Shown one piece after another: positions 1-8,935 of a stretch of 64,000 bases of DNA. The position numbers were made by a program, and so were the translations under genes. This stretch comes from an uncultured Victivallis sp. (GTDB lineage Bacteria; Verrucomicrobiota; Lentisphaeria; Victivallales; Victivallaceae): assembly GCA_944389895.1 (NCBI GenBank), contig CALXOA010000075.1:55281-119280 (forward strand), read 5' to 3'. The notes beneath the pieces were generated by a model. It did not search any database. It was not told the DNA's origin and saw only the letters and a list, made by a program, of their open reading frames with translations. Within the stretch, counting starts at the first letter, position 1; each line of letters starts with the position of its first letter.

Positions 1-1303
1 AGGGATGTGATTCCGGTTCCGTGCCTGCATCGGAATCGTATGCTCCGGGAAGGGCGCTGTTGAGCAGGCCGGCGAAATCTGCGGGCCTGGTCAGCTTGCG
101 GATCCAGCCCCGTGCGAGGCGCAGCCGGAAAAACGGGGAGCGACCGAAGGTGAAGTCAATCAGTCGTACTGCGCGGTGCATCGCATCGAATCCGACATGA
201 TTTTTGCCGGCGTCGGCGGCGAAGGCAGCTGCCAGTACCAGTGCCGCAGGGGCCGCGAGCAACAGATGGCGCAGGCCGGTCGTGTAGTCGAAGCGCTGGA
301 TCTGTGTGCCGCAGAACTCCATCGTATCGAGTTTTCCGTAGAAAAATTCGCGGAAAAGTTCCACCGCTTCAGTCGTCAGCGGCAACCGTCGGGCGATATT
401 CGGAATGCAGAGAATCGACACGTGCGGCGCAGCCGGGTTGAGTTCGGCCAGCACTCCGATTCCGGAGAATACCCGCAGATGGACTTTGGCGCGGTTGAGC
501 CGTCGCCGGAACGCGGCGTCTTCCGGTCTGTCGTCCCGCAGGTAACCGCAGAGCAGACTGCGGAATCGGGAACGGACCAGTGCGTCAGCCCGACCGTTCC
601 GGAGTTCGTTCTCCAATTCCGGCCGCGCCCTGGAGACGAACGCGGTCAGGTCGGTGGCGAAGGAGTCATCCGCTTCGCGAATCGCCTGATGCATCGCTTC
701 GTTGTCGTGAAAATCAAGGATGCGGGCTGCCGCGTAGAGACGCACCGCCAGCGGCAGCGTTTCGTCGCGCAGCAACAGCCGAAATCCCGCGTGGATTTTC
801 CGGACCGTGACGAGGGGAACCGGATTGGAGGCGGAGTAGATGCAGTCATTGACGCCGCGCCGGTTGCCGAGTTGTCGCGAGAGAATGGCGACTTCGTCGA
901 GCTGGTCGCCGAGGCGGTTTCCATCCCGGCGTCCTACCGCCGGGCAGATGAAACGGTAACTGGCGGAGACGCCCCCATCTGCCCAGTGCTGGATGTGGAG
1001 CGGAAAGATCCGGCAGCTCAGCGGTTTCGCCGCCATTCCGGGGGAATTGTGGATCTTGCAGAGGCGTCCTTCCGCGAAAATGCAGCGTCCGTCTTCCCCA
1101 CGGCGAACCGCCACCTCCCCGGGCTGATCCGAGGGGGCGAAGCAGCGGTTGAACTCCTGCGGCACTCCGGGCAGACGCAGAGCCATCAGCCGCTCCGCCT
1201 CCGTTTGCGTCAGCAGCACTTCAAACAACGTACAGCAGCCGCGCTCGCAGCTCATGCAGCGTGTACGCTGTTCGGGATTCAACGCGCAGGTGAAGCGGGC
1301 CAT
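1..1303 (-). CDS. YkgJ-type cysteine-cluster protein, C-terminus beyond window
   Basis: The open frame starts at the ATG whose first base is 1303 and is still open at base 1, so at least 434 residues are coded and the end lies outside the window. Near the N-terminus is a CMSCERGCC cluster (residues ~16-24). It is followed by further cysteines and a histidine in GRCIF, LCKIHN, LSCRIFP and ICP. This is the pattern of the YkgJ/UPF0153 zinc- or iron-chelating domain (PF03692). The remaining ~300 residues carry no motif I recognise and are helix-rich with an Ala-rich hydrophobic stretch. It begins 7 bp after the lipoprotein gene upstream and is probably the last member of the mnmE operon. Molecular function is unknown; the metal-binding cluster is the only firm clue. 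Confidence 0.8.
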   Translation of the reverse strand, partial: MARFTCALNPEQRTRCMSCERGCCTLFEVLLTQTEAERLMALRLPGVPQEFNRCFAPSDQPGEVAVRRGEDGRCIFAEGRLCKIHNSPGMAAKPLSCRIFPLHIQHWADGGVSASYRFICPAVGRRDGNRLGDQLDEVAILSRQLGNRRGVNDCIYSASNPVPLVTVRKIHAGFRLLLRDETLPLAVRLYAAARILDFHDNEAMHQAIREADDSFATDLTAFVSRARPELENELRNGRADALVRSRFRSLLCGYLRDDRPEDAAFRRRLNRAKVHLRVFSGIGVLAELNPAAPHVSILCIPNIARRLPLTTEAVELFREFFYGKLDTMEFCGTQIQRFDYTTGLRHLLLAAPAALVLAAAFAADAGKNHVGFDAMHRAVRLIDFTFGRSPFFRLRLARGWIRKLTRPADFAGLLNSALPGAYDSDAGTEPESHP

Positions 1304-1310
1304 TCCGGAA

Positions 1311-1814
1311 TCAGGGTTTGGCGTTCCAGTTTCCGGCGCTGTCCTGCAGCAGCGTTCCCGAGGGTACCCGTTCGGCAACCCGGACGGCGAACCGCTCTCC
1401 GACAAATTCCGGTGTGCTGTTTTCCCGTTTCGCGACTTCGCGGAAGATCGTCAGCCGATCGGCATTTTCCGCCGCGACGACATTCTTCAGCTCGCTGCCG
1501 AGTTCGGCCCGGGCTTCGAGAAATCCCTTGTTGTTCTCGCCGATCAACCCCTCTTTCCGGGCCTGGGTGAGTTGCGGGCGCCGTTCCATCATCCGCCGGA
1601 AACGCCGGGTACGCTCGTTGTCCGGCATGGCGGCGGTATTTGCCGGTGTGCTCTCTGCAATTTCTTCGGAAAGCGCCTGGTCTACCTTGAGATTTACGTC
1701 GAGGGTGATCTGAATCGGTTTGACGGTGATCTCATTTTGCGTCTTGATGGTCGGGGTACAGCCGGTCACGACGGCGGCGACCAGCACGGTGCCGCAGACT
1801 GGTTTGAGATTCAT
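1311..1814 (-). CDS. YnbE-YdbL fusion lipoprotein
   Basis: This is a 167-residue lipoprotein: the signal peptide ends in VVTGC, with the lipidated Cys at residue 19. Residues 19-50 (CTPTIK then PIQITLDVNLKVD) resemble YnbE, the small lipoprotein encoded beside ydbH in enterobacteria. Residues ~78-167 (LTQARKEGLIGENNKGFLEA ... RVAERVPSGTLLQ) match the YdbL/DUF1318 family (PF07027). In Escherichia coli these are two genes in the order ydbH-ynbE-ydbL; here they form one polypeptide directly downstream (6 bp) of a YdbH-like gene. In E. coli YdbH and YnbE span the periplasm as an intermembrane phospholipid bridge, and YdbL modulates their interaction. The same role is inferred here for a tethered version. 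Recognition is from motif and gene order and was not checked by search. Confidence 0.75.
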   Translation of the reverse strand: MNLKPVCGTVLVAAVVTGCTPTIKTQNEITVKPIQITLDVNLKVDQALSEEIAESTPANTAAMPDNERTRRFRRMMERRPQLTQARKEGLIGENNKGFLEARAELGSELKNVVAAENADRLTIFREVAKRENSTPEFVGERFAVRVAERVPSGTLLQDSAGNWNAKP

Positions 1815-1820
1815 GGTTGC

Positions 1821-4364
1821 CTACTCCTTCAGGATGGTTTGCAGTTTTTCGTTTATCTTCAGGAAACGGTTTAACGGGAGACGGGTGTTGATGTTGAGCT
1901 GGATCCCCTGAAAATTGGCCCGGCCGTTCGGATCGCGCCGCAGCTGACCGGTCTCTTCGTCGGTGGTAAAGGGCAGGGGGCCTGCCGGACGGCCGTCGAG
2001 CTGAAGCGCGACGATCAATTCGCCCTTTTCCGAACGCAGGTCAAGTTTGATCCAGTTGTATCGAAAGTCCCGAAGAGCCTCGGAGGCAAATTCAATCTGA
2101 GCCTGACGCATTACCGCCCCCGAACCTGTGACCAGTTGTTCCGGATTGGCGATCTTCAACGTACCCTCCTTGCCGGGACGGGTGTAGAGATAACCGGTGT
2201 CGAACGAGATTCCGTTCCGTCGGGACACACGCACCGGCAGTTTCCCGAACAAGACGCCGTCGCCGTCAATTTTCGAGGAGGTCATGCCGGTTTCCGTCAG
2301 GAGTTGAGCGAAATTCAGGTTTTCGCAGTAGAATACGGTCTCCCATACCTGCTGGTTGGTGCGGATCGGGAGACTGCGCATATAAAGTTCGCCGCCGCAC
2401 CAGTCGAACCGGGCACTTTCAATTACGGTCAGAGTGGGGGATTTCACCTCGAAGTTGATCTGCAGATCGGAGATGTTGATTTTCCCGGCGGAGATCTTTT
2501 TCACCGTCAGTTTCTGCGACGGCGGCGTGGTGGCCGCGAGGAGGTCGTTGAAACGCAGATCGAGGGAGACTCCTTCCAGAGAGAGATCGTTTTCCGGCAT
2601 TGCGAATGTTCCGTTGGAAAGAAAGAGATGGACCCCGGTCGTCAATTGCCCCTCTTCGTAGCGCAACGCCCCGCCGAGGGCGACGGATGCATTCCCGGTC
2701 GCCCGGCCGATTCCCGGAACATAATCCTCAAGCTTGAGCGGCGCCGGCGGCGTGTAGGTCGGAAGGTTGACTTCGAAGAGCAGATCGGGGGCCGCACCGG
2801 ATTTCGGGTGGACGAAACCACGGAAATCGATTCCGGCACCGGGCGCGAACGGGGTTTCCGCGTTTCCGCGCAGTTTCACGTCGCGCCCCTGGAGCTGGAA
2901 GGAGCTGTCGATCTTTCCCAGTTCTCTTTCCCCGAAGCGGATCGAACCGGCACGAAAACTGCCCGGCATCTCTCCGTCAGGCGGCAGCGGTATGGTCAGG
3001 GCGATGTCGGAGACGGCTATTGCGCGTTCCGGATCGTTGAAGGTCATGCCGCTGCCCGCGATCAGGAAACGCCCGTTCGCTTTGTAGAGTCGGAGCAGGG
3101 GCGCGTCAAAACGGCCGCCGTATGCTTCGAGACGGATTCCCCCGGTGGTCAACTCGGCATCCTCGATCTTCAATGACTTCGAACTGCCGGAGAGAACAAG
3201 GCGCCACTGTGCCGGGTCGATGTCCCGGAGCTTCACCAGCTCTTCCTGGATGGAGAGCGGCGGCAGCTGGGCGGTGCCGGAGAACAGCGCCCGGAAAGTC
3301 CCGTCTGCCAGGCGGTAACTGAGCGAGAATTTCTGGGACAGATCGAGATCGCGTTCAAAATGGACCGGCAGCTGGCTCTGGGGCGAAAAGGCGAGGCCGG
3401 TGCGGAGTGTCCCGGAGAGGCGCAGTTCTTCTCCGGCGGTTTCCGCGTCGCAAGCGAGCTCCAGCTTCAAGGTTCCGGCCGGTTCGAAGCCGGTCAGATC
3501 GGCCAGTGTTTCGAGCCGGATGGTCGAATCGAGCTTTGCGGTGAGCTTCCCGGTGGAACGGTTGAAATCCAGTTTCAGGTGTATTTGCTGGCCTCGCGGG
3601 GTCAGCGTCAGATCGGCGTGGATTAAAGACCACTCCGGATCACCGGGCGTCAGAATCGCATCAACCGGTATTGAGAGGCGTTTTCCTTCCCAGTCGAAAC
3701 GGAGCTGGACCGCATGAAGTGTGATTTTCTCCAGCAGGAAACGGAATTTTACATCCATTGGAAGTTGTGCGGGTGCACTGTCCGGGGCGCCCTCTTCTGC
3801 CGCCTGTTCCGCCGCCTGCCGGATCCGGTCGAGATCGAGTCCGTCAATATGGAACTGCCCCTGTCGAACCTGTATGCCGATGTCGGCTCCGCTCAGCGTG
3901 ACGTTTTTCACCGCCAGCTGCAGGGTGCGCCGGTCGTCGAGAAGTTCCGCGCCGAAGTCGCTCCGGATCGAATCCACCCGCAATTTCCCCCCGGCGTCGT
4001 CGGTGATTTCAAATTCCGCGAGATCGAGCCCGGTGAGGCCGAGACGCCGGATTTTGAACGTTGCACTGTCTAGGGCGTATTTCTTCTGAACGGGCGGCAG
4101 AAAACGTTCGGTAATATGATCCGGCAGAAACCAGTTCCAGTAGACCAACAGCGCCGCGATGCCGGCCAGCGTCACGAGCGCGAGAAAGACGACCGCACTC
4201 ACCAGCAGCGTATAGAGCATGTGGAGAATACAGCCGAGACCGGATCGCTTCTTTTTCCGGGGAGCCGTAGCCGGAGCGCTGCTTCCCTGCGCGGCAGGTT
4301 CAACTGCCTGCGCTGGGGCCGTGGTGTTCTCCGACATGTGCCTTTTCTTGTTTCGCTTACGCAT
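1821..4364 (-). CDS. YdbH-like AsmA-superfamily intermembrane lipid transport protein
   Basis: The 847-residue protein has a short Ala/Pro-rich cytoplasmic tail, basic residues (RKKKRS, ~36-41), one membrane segment at ~45-76 and a long periplasmic part rich in alternating beta strands. This is the architecture of AsmA-like/YdbH repeating beta-groove proteins. The C-terminal ~200 residues (INISDLQINFEVKSP, TSSKIDGDGVLFGKLPVRV, GELIVALQLDGRPAGPLPF) look like the conserved YdbH end. Its next gene encodes the YnbE/YdbL partner, which strongly supports the assignment. It starts 6 bp after the mnmE stop. A second ATG at 4337 (MSENTT) with AAAAGG just upstream is an equally possible start. Predicted role: moving phospholipid between inner and outer membrane, implying a Gram-negative envelope. 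Confidence 0.75.
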   Translation of the reverse strand: MRKRNKKRHMSENTTAPAQAVEPAAQGSSAPATAPRKKKRSGLGCILHMLYTLLVSAVVFLALVTLAGIAALLVYWNWFLPDHITERFLPPVQKKYALDSATFKIRRLGLTGLDLAEFEITDDAGGKLRVDSIRSDFGAELLDDRRTLQLAVKNVTLSGADIGIQVRQGQFHIDGLDLDRIRQAAEQAAEEGAPDSAPAQLPMDVKFRFLLEKITLHAVQLRFDWEGKRLSIPVDAILTPGDPEWSLIHADLTLTPRGQQIHLKLDFNRSTGKLTAKLDSTIRLETLADLTGFEPAGTLKLELACDAETAGEELRLSGTLRTGLAFSPQSQLPVHFERDLDLSQKFSLSYRLADGTFRALFSGTAQLPPLSIQEELVKLRDIDPAQWRLVLSGSSKSLKIEDAELTTGGIRLEAYGGRFDAPLLRLYKANGRFLIAGSGMTFNDPERAIAVSDIALTIPLPPDGEMPGSFRAGSIRFGERELGKIDSSFQLQGRDVKLRGNAETPFAPGAGIDFRGFVHPKSGAAPDLLFEVNLPTYTPPAPLKLEDYVPGIGRATGNASVALGGALRYEEGQLTTGVHLFLSNGTFAMPENDLSLEGVSLDLRFNDLLAATTPPSQKLTVKKISAGKINISDLQINFEVKSPTLTVIESARFDWCGGELYMRSLPIRTNQQVWETVFYCENLNFAQLLTETGMTSSKIDGDGVLFGKLPVRVSRRNGISFDTGYLYTRPGKEGTLKIANPEQLVTGSGAVMRQAQIEFASEALRDFRYNWIKLDLRSEKGELIVALQLDGRPAGPLPFTTDEETGQLRRDPNGRANFQGIQLNINTRLPLNRFLKINEKLQTILKE

Positions 4365-4370
4365 GATTCG

Positions 4371-5699
4371 TCATTTCCCTATACAGAATCGGCTGAAGAT
4401 ATGGTCGAGTATATCCGGTTCCGTCGTCCGTCCTGTGATCGCACCGATCGCTGCGGCGGCATCGCGAAGCGCCGGTCCGGCGAGTTCATATTCCTCTGCT
4501 CGAAAGCGTTCCGACGCTTCGCGGATTTTTCCTTCGGCCTCTTCCAGCAATTCGGCGGCGCGGGCGTTGACCGCAACCTCCGGAGCCTCCGGACGCGGAG
4601 TATGGACCGCGAGTTGAGCGAAAGCGTCGAGCAGTGTGTCGATGTTTCGCGCTTCTTTGACCGATATTCGCACTGTCGGGCCAGAGACTTCCGGGAGCTC
4701 CCTGTCCGGTACGAGATCGATTTTGTTCCAGACCGCGATCCGGCCGGGCGGCGCCTGACGGATCATTTCCTCCACTTCCTCCCCGGGGTCCTCTCCCGCG
4801 GCGTCCAGCAGCCAGAAGGTGATTTCGGCCGCGGCGATCGACCGGCGGCTGCGTTCAACGCCGAGCTGTTCGATCGGGTCGGAACTTTCGCGCAGTCCGG
4901 CGGTATCGGTCAGATGGACCGGCAGGCCACGCAGCACGGTATCGGCCTCGACGGTGTCGCGCGTCGTGCCGGGAATTTCGGTTACGATCGCCCGTTCAAC
5001 GCCGAGAAGCAGATTGAGCAGACTCGATTTCCCCGCGTTGGGCCGTCCCGCGATCACGACGTGGATGCCGTCGCGCAGCGTGGCGCCAAGTTCCCGCGTC
5101 GCGAGAAGTTCTTCCGTTTCGCGTGCCGCAGCTGCGAGCCGTTCCGGTACCGATTCATCCCATTCGAGCTCTTCGTCTGGAAAATCCAGATGCGATTCAC
5201 ATTCCGCGCGGAGGGCGGTCAATTCATCATGAAGATGGTTGAGGCGGCGGCTCAGCGTGCCTTCCAGCTGGCGGCCTGCGACACGGAATGCCAGGTCGCT
5301 CCCTGCGCGGATCAGATCCGCCACCGCTTCGGCCTGGACGAGATCCAGCCGCCCGTTTGCGAAGGCCCGGAACGTGAACTCTCCGGGTTCGGCCAGGCGG
5401 CAGCCCGCCTCGAAAGCGGCTTTCAACGCATTGTCGGCCGCCGCCGGGCCGCCGTGGCAGTGGAGTTCGACCACATCGTCACCGGTATAACTGGCGGGTC
5501 CCTTCATATAGACTGCGAGCGCGGAATCCGGCCCGATCCGGCCGAGAAGCATCCGGCGACAATTGGCTTCGCCGAGTTCGGCGCGCCCGTGCCAGACCCG
5601 GCGCCCGACGGCTAGTGCGTCTGGACCGGAAATGCGGATGATCGAAATCGCTCCGCCGATTCCGGTTGCCGGTGCGGCAATGTTGTCAAAGGTGTTCAT
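4371..5699 (-). CDS. mnmE: tRNA uridine-5-carboxymethylaminomethyl modification GTPase MnmE
   Basis: The 442-residue protein has the full MnmE layout. The N-terminal tetrahydrofolate-binding domain starts MNTFDNIAAPATG and carries SYTGDDVVELHCHGG at ~70-84. A G domain follows with GRPNAGKS (218-225), GTTRDT switch (244-249), DTAG (265-268) and NKID (325-328). The invariant C-terminal CIGK (439-442) is present. With MnmG it forms the enzyme that modifies wobble uridine-34 of certain tRNAs. The open frame extends far upstream, but ATG 5699 is preferred because GTGGAG lies 8 bases before it and the protein then matches the family length; ATG 5720 would add 7 residues. It heads the operon with the YdbH/YnbE-YdbL genes. 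Confidence 0.95.
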   Translation of the reverse strand: MNTFDNIAAPATGIGGAISIIRISGPDALAVGRRVWHGRAELGEANCRRMLLGRIGPDSALAVYMKGPASYTGDDVVELHCHGGPAAADNALKAAFEAGCRLAEPGEFTFRAFANGRLDLVQAEAVADLIRAGSDLAFRVAGRQLEGTLSRRLNHLHDELTALRAECESHLDFPDEELEWDESVPERLAAAARETEELLATRELGATLRDGIHVVIAGRPNAGKSSLLNLLLGVERAIVTEIPGTTRDTVEADTVLRGLPVHLTDTAGLRESSDPIEQLGVERSRRSIAAAEITFWLLDAAGEDPGEEVEEMIRQAPPGRIAVWNKIDLVPDRELPEVSGPTVRISVKEARNIDTLLDAFAQLAVHTPRPEAPEVAVNARAAELLEEAEGKIREASERFRAEEYELAGPALRDAAAAIGAITGRTTEPDILDHIFSRFCIGK

Positions 5700-5827
5700 C
5701 ACGTTCTCCACGTCGCGCATGATTGTAACATCGCGCTTAACATAGCACTGCGTACACGCAAATGCCAGTATGGAAACGGGTAAATCGCACCCTGCGGTCT
5801 GCATGTCTCTTCCGGAGGGGAGAGAAA

Positions 5828-6409
5828 TCAGGCCTTTTTGCGGTGCGGAAAAATGGGGATCCTGCCGATCGGTAGGTTTCCTCCGCGGGAGAACCATAGA
5901 TTTTCCACTGCCGCCGCAAGCCAGAGAAGCTGCCAGCCGGCGATCCACCAGATACCGTAGATTCGGGCGGGGGTGCATCCCCGGTCGTGAATGTAGTGAA
6001 TGAGCAGGGTCGCCGGTACCAGCAGAAAACAGAGTGCATTCAGGTAGGAAAGCAGGAAGATCACCGCGTGGATTCTGCGGCTTCTGCGTCCGGAGCACCT
6101 GCCGGCAAATTGAATGAGCAGGGAAGTCCCGATCACGGCAATCGAAAGGATCGTGTACCAGAAGAGAAATTTCCCGATGGTTGGTTGATCCAGTGCTGTT
6201 CCCGCGTGGATCAAATTGAAGGGCCTGTCGAAATATCCGGAAGCGAGCATTCGGAAATAACCGCCGGAGAGGAAGTACCGGGTCGGCTGAAAGAAGAATC
6301 CTTTTGTCGACAGGAACAGCAAGCCGTAGAAAAGACCCCACAGAGCGACTATCCGACCGGAACCAGGATCCCGTTTTCCTGCAAAAAAAAGGCTTCCCAT
6401 GGTTTTCAT
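5828..6409 (-). CDS. uncharacterised multi-pass membrane protein
   Basis: About 193 residues from ATG 6409 (MKTMGSLFF). Four hydrophobic spans are visible: ~IVALWGLFYGLLFLS, KFLFWYTILSIAVIGTSLLI, AVIFLLSYLNALCFLLVPATLL and IYGIWWIAGWQLLWLAAAV. The C-terminus is basic. No conserved motif is recognised. The frame stays open upstream to 6589, but that extension is basic and lacks a convincing start. ATG 6400 is another in-frame option. It lies between mnmE (same strand, 128 bp away) and a divergent gene, so it may be its own unit. Confidence 0.65.
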   Translation of the reverse strand: MKTMGSLFFAGKRDPGSGRIVALWGLFYGLLFLSTKGFFFQPTRYFLSGGYFRMLASGYFDRPFNLIHAGTALDQPTIGKFLFWYTILSIAVIGTSLLIQFAGRCSGRRSRRIHAVIFLLSYLNALCFLLVPATLLIHYIHDRGCTPARIYGIWWIAGWQLLWLAAAVENLWFSRGGNLPIGRIPIFPHRKKA

Positions 6410-6886
6410 TGTTTTTTTGACAATATAGCGCTGAATTTCGGAATGGCAAACCGGAAGCTTCAGTCCTGTAACGATCAAAACTGCGGGGAGGCTGATCCCC
6501 CTTGCCGGAAGACGGAATCCGGAGAAAATCTGCCGGTTACGGGATTTTTCCCTCCGCGGCCTGGCTGGGAAACGCTTCGGTCCCTTCATTTGAATTTCCG
6601 GATTGGAAATGCTACATTAGCACAGCCGGATGCTGTCGAGAATGGAAAGCTCCATTTGCTGAAGTTTGAAATCCGTGTGAAAACGATGGCAGAGAGTTCC
6701 CTCCGCATGGCGGAGCGGTGGCGGAAAGGAATCGCGAAACACAGGGAGGCAACTGCAGGGGAGGGGATGTCCGGTTCGCCGGGAAGCCGGTTTATGTGGC
6801 CCGAAGTTACCCCGATTTCCGGGTACCGGCTGCGGCGCCGGGAATTGGAGTCGGGAAAATTTGTGGAAGGGAAGGATATCGTGTCT
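6410..6886. other. intergenic region between divergent genes
   Basis: There is no convincing gene in these ~480 bases. The plus-strand frame is open through the whole region, but the translation is basic and lacks a good ribosome site before 6881. The region holds the promoter listed at 6590-6618, which leaves an unusually long (~260 nt) leader before the plus-strand gene. No riboswitch class was recognised in that leader. Confidence 0.5.
6590..6618 (+). promoter_or_regulatory. sigma70-type promoter
   Basis: TTGAAT (6590-6595), 17-base spacer, TACATT (6613-6618). It points towards the TolC-helix-like gene at 6887. Confidence 0.45.
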
Positions 6887-7564
6887 ATGTCTCCGGAAAA
6901 GAACTCCGAAAAACTGGCGGTTTACGTTGCACTGGTCGCATCGATCGTCGCTCTGGTGATGACGATGCTCACCTATCTTGCCACTTCCTCCGGGCCCAAG
7001 CCCGTCGGTGCCGGAAGTGTTCCCGGGCGTTCCGGCGGGACGATGCCGGATCGCCGTCCGCCGGGCGGAGGAGAGGCGCGGATGATGCGTGGTCCGGCCC
7101 AGTCTCCCGAGTACCTTCAGAAATATGAGGAACAGCTTGGAATCCTGCAACGGCTTTATGAGGAGACCGAGGCCAAGTACAAAAATGGCGGTACCACGAT
7201 CGTCGATGTGTGGAACTCCCTGCACCGGTGGGATGAGGGACGTCTGAACCTGCTCCGGTTGAAAAACGGTCGCCGGCCCGTACCCTCTTTTGCCGACGCC
7301 TACCTTGGTGTGTTGCATGCGGGAGAATTGCTAGCGATGGCGGAGGAGCAGCATCGTTCCGGTAGTGTCACTCAACTTACCGTGGCGGAAGCACGCCTGA
7401 AACTGAATGCGGCGGAACTGCGTCTGCTGGAGGCGGAACGGCGTCTTGATCCGGCGAAGGTCTCTGAAGCGAAAGCCGTGGTGAAAGAGTATCCGGCGAA
7501 ACTGACCGATGAGCAGCTGGAGAAACTTCTCGCTGCGGAACAGAGGTCGTTCGGGCCGCGTTGA
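6887..7564 (+). CDS. TM-anchored protein with TolC-like helical repeats
   Basis: 225 residues from ATG 6887. An in-frame GTG at 6881, 4-5 bases after AAGGA, may be the real start, adding 2 residues. One membrane segment (~10-33) is followed by a Gly/Pro/Arg-rich linker (~34-70) and a long charged helical part. Two stretches resemble each other and the helical hairpin of outer-membrane efflux (TolC/OEP) proteins: AKYKNGGTTIVDVWNSLHRW and EQHRSGSVTQLTVAEARLKL, each followed by Leu/Ala/Glu-rich helix. It is far too short to be a TolC channel and has no beta barrel. Function is unknown. A radical SAM gene follows after 22 bp, probably in the same transcript. Confidence 0.7.
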   Translation: MSPEKNSEKLAVYVALVASIVALVMTMLTYLATSSGPKPVGAGSVPGRSGGTMPDRRPPGGGEARMMRGPAQSPEYLQKYEEQLGILQRLYEETEAKYKNGGTTIVDVWNSLHRWDEGRLNLLRLKNGRRPVPSFADAYLGVLHAGELLAMAEEQHRSGSVTQLTVAEARLKLNAAELRLLEAERRLDPAKVSEAKAVVKEYPAKLTDEQLEKLLAAEQRSFGPR

Positions 7565-7586
7565 GTCCTGACTGGAATAGTCATTC

Positions 7587-8450
7587 ATGAAATATGAGGA
7601 GCCGCTGTTTCGGCCGCCGGCGGAGGCCGGGTCTCTGATTTTTCAGGTTGCTTACGGTTGTCCGCACAACCGGTGCCGCTTTTGCGGCATGTACAAGACG
7701 GTACGGTATCGTCTCCGCAATCGCGCTGAAGTTCTGGCCGAGATCGCCGGTGCGGGGAAGGCCCGGCCCGATACCCGCCGCGTCTTTCTCGCCGACGGCG
7801 ATGTGATGGCGTTGCCTTCGAATTTGCTGGGGGAGTACCTGGAGGCGATCAACGCCGCATTTCCGCATCTTGCGCGGATCAACCTCTATGCCAACGGAAG
7901 TTCCATTGCGTTGAAATCGGAGGAAGAACTGCGTCGCCTGCGTGCACTTCGTCTCCATACGCTTTATGTCGGGCTCGAAAGCGGTTCCCAGAATATTCTG
8001 GATGTTTTCAGCAAGAGTGAGTCCGTCGAGGAGATGATCGCCGCAGTCCGGCGTGCGCAGGCTCTGGGATTCCGGTGTTCCGTAATGATTCTGATCGGCC
8101 TGGGAGGACGATCCTTTCGCCGGGAGCATATTGCCGCAACGATCCATGCGCTGAACCGGATGCAGCCGAAGCTGTTGTCTGCTCTGCGGTTCATTTCGCT
8201 TCCGGGGCTTCCTCTTCCGGAGCACTATCTCCCTGTTACCGAATTTGAAGCGGTGGAGGAGTTGCGCCGGATCATTGCCGGGTTGGAACTGGAACACACG
8301 GTGTTCCGGGCCGATCATGCTTCGAATCCGATTCCGCTCGATGGGCGTTTCCCGGCCGACCGGGAGCGTCTGCTCGCTGAACTTGAGGCGGATCTGGCCT
8401 CGGGGCGGCTGGACCAAAACGGCCCGGGAAGTATTCCCATGTTCCTGTAG
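7587..8450 (+). CDS. radical SAM protein
   Basis: The 287-residue protein has the cluster motif GCPHNRCRFCGMYK at ~23-36. The cysteines are spaced C-x4-C-x2-C, as in a subfamily of small radical SAM proteins with GC(S/T/P)HN(K/R)C-x-FCGMYK. Further features of a TIM-barrel radical SAM core are FLADGDVM, LYVGLESGSQ (SAM-binding GLESGS region) and SVMILIGLGG. It should bind one 4Fe-4S cluster and cleave S-adenosylmethionine; the substrate is unknown. It is probably co-transcribed with the upstream gene. Confidence 0.85.
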   Translation: MKYEEPLFRPPAEAGSLIFQVAYGCPHNRCRFCGMYKTVRYRLRNRAEVLAEIAGAGKARPDTRRVFLADGDVMALPSNLLGEYLEAINAAFPHLARINLYANGSSIALKSEEELRRLRALRLHTLYVGLESGSQNILDVFSKSESVEEMIAAVRRAQALGFRCSVMILIGLGGRSFRREHIAATIHALNRMQPKLLSALRFISLPGLPLPEHYLPVTEFEAVEELRRIIAGLELEHTVFRADHASNPIPLDGRFPADRERLLAELEADLASGRLDQNGPGSIPMFL

Positions 8451-8518
8451 CTTCTGCTGCTGCGGTCTCACCGGAGAGGGAGTCGGAAAACGTGGTCCGG
8501 AACAATGGATACGGGCCG

Positions 8519-8929
8519 TCAGTCGCGGACTGCGAGACGCTCCTGCCAGAGAATCGTCTGGTCGGTGAGGCGGTAGAGCTGGAAGATCCAGCGGTTGCCG
8601 TCGGCCCGGCTGCGCAGCACGAGCGGCGAATCCGGGGCGAACGTGATCGCACTGATCGGTTTCAGATTGCGCAGCACCGCTTCTGCGACAACGCGGGTTG
8701 CGGGATCTGCCTGAATCGCAATCATCGCTCCTCCCGGCATATTCTGAAGAGTATAGGCGGCCAGTGAAGCGACCAGATAGTTTTCCGCGGCGCGTCGAGT
8801 CATTTCTCCGGCAGTTGGAGCATTTTCGACAATTGCCCCTTCGGGCGGAGTACCTGCCGGCACTCCGGAGAGCCAGGCACAACCGGCAAAGAGCGGCAGG
8901 ATCAAGGCGGATAGGACAGAAACTCTCAT
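8519..8929 (-). CDS. small predicted lipoprotein
   Basis: 136 residues with a signal peptide ending LFAGC (Cys ~17), so a lipoprotein exported across the inner membrane. The mature part (LVASLAAYTLQNMPGGAMIAI ... WIFQLYRLTDQTILWQERL) is a short mixed fold not assigned to a family. It is the last gene of the gyrB-recA-TPR-exbBD-tonB string, 6 bp after the zinc-ribbon gene. That position suggests an envelope role with the energy-transduction proteins, by context only. Confidence 0.7.
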   Translation of the reverse strand: MRVSVLSALILPLFAGCAWLSGVPAGTPPEGAIVENAPTAGEMTRRAAENYLVASLAAYTLQNMPGGAMIAIQADPATRVVAEAVLRNLKPISAITFAPDSPLVLRSRADGNRWIFQLYRLTDQTILWQERLAVRD

Positions 8930-8935
8930 CGGATT

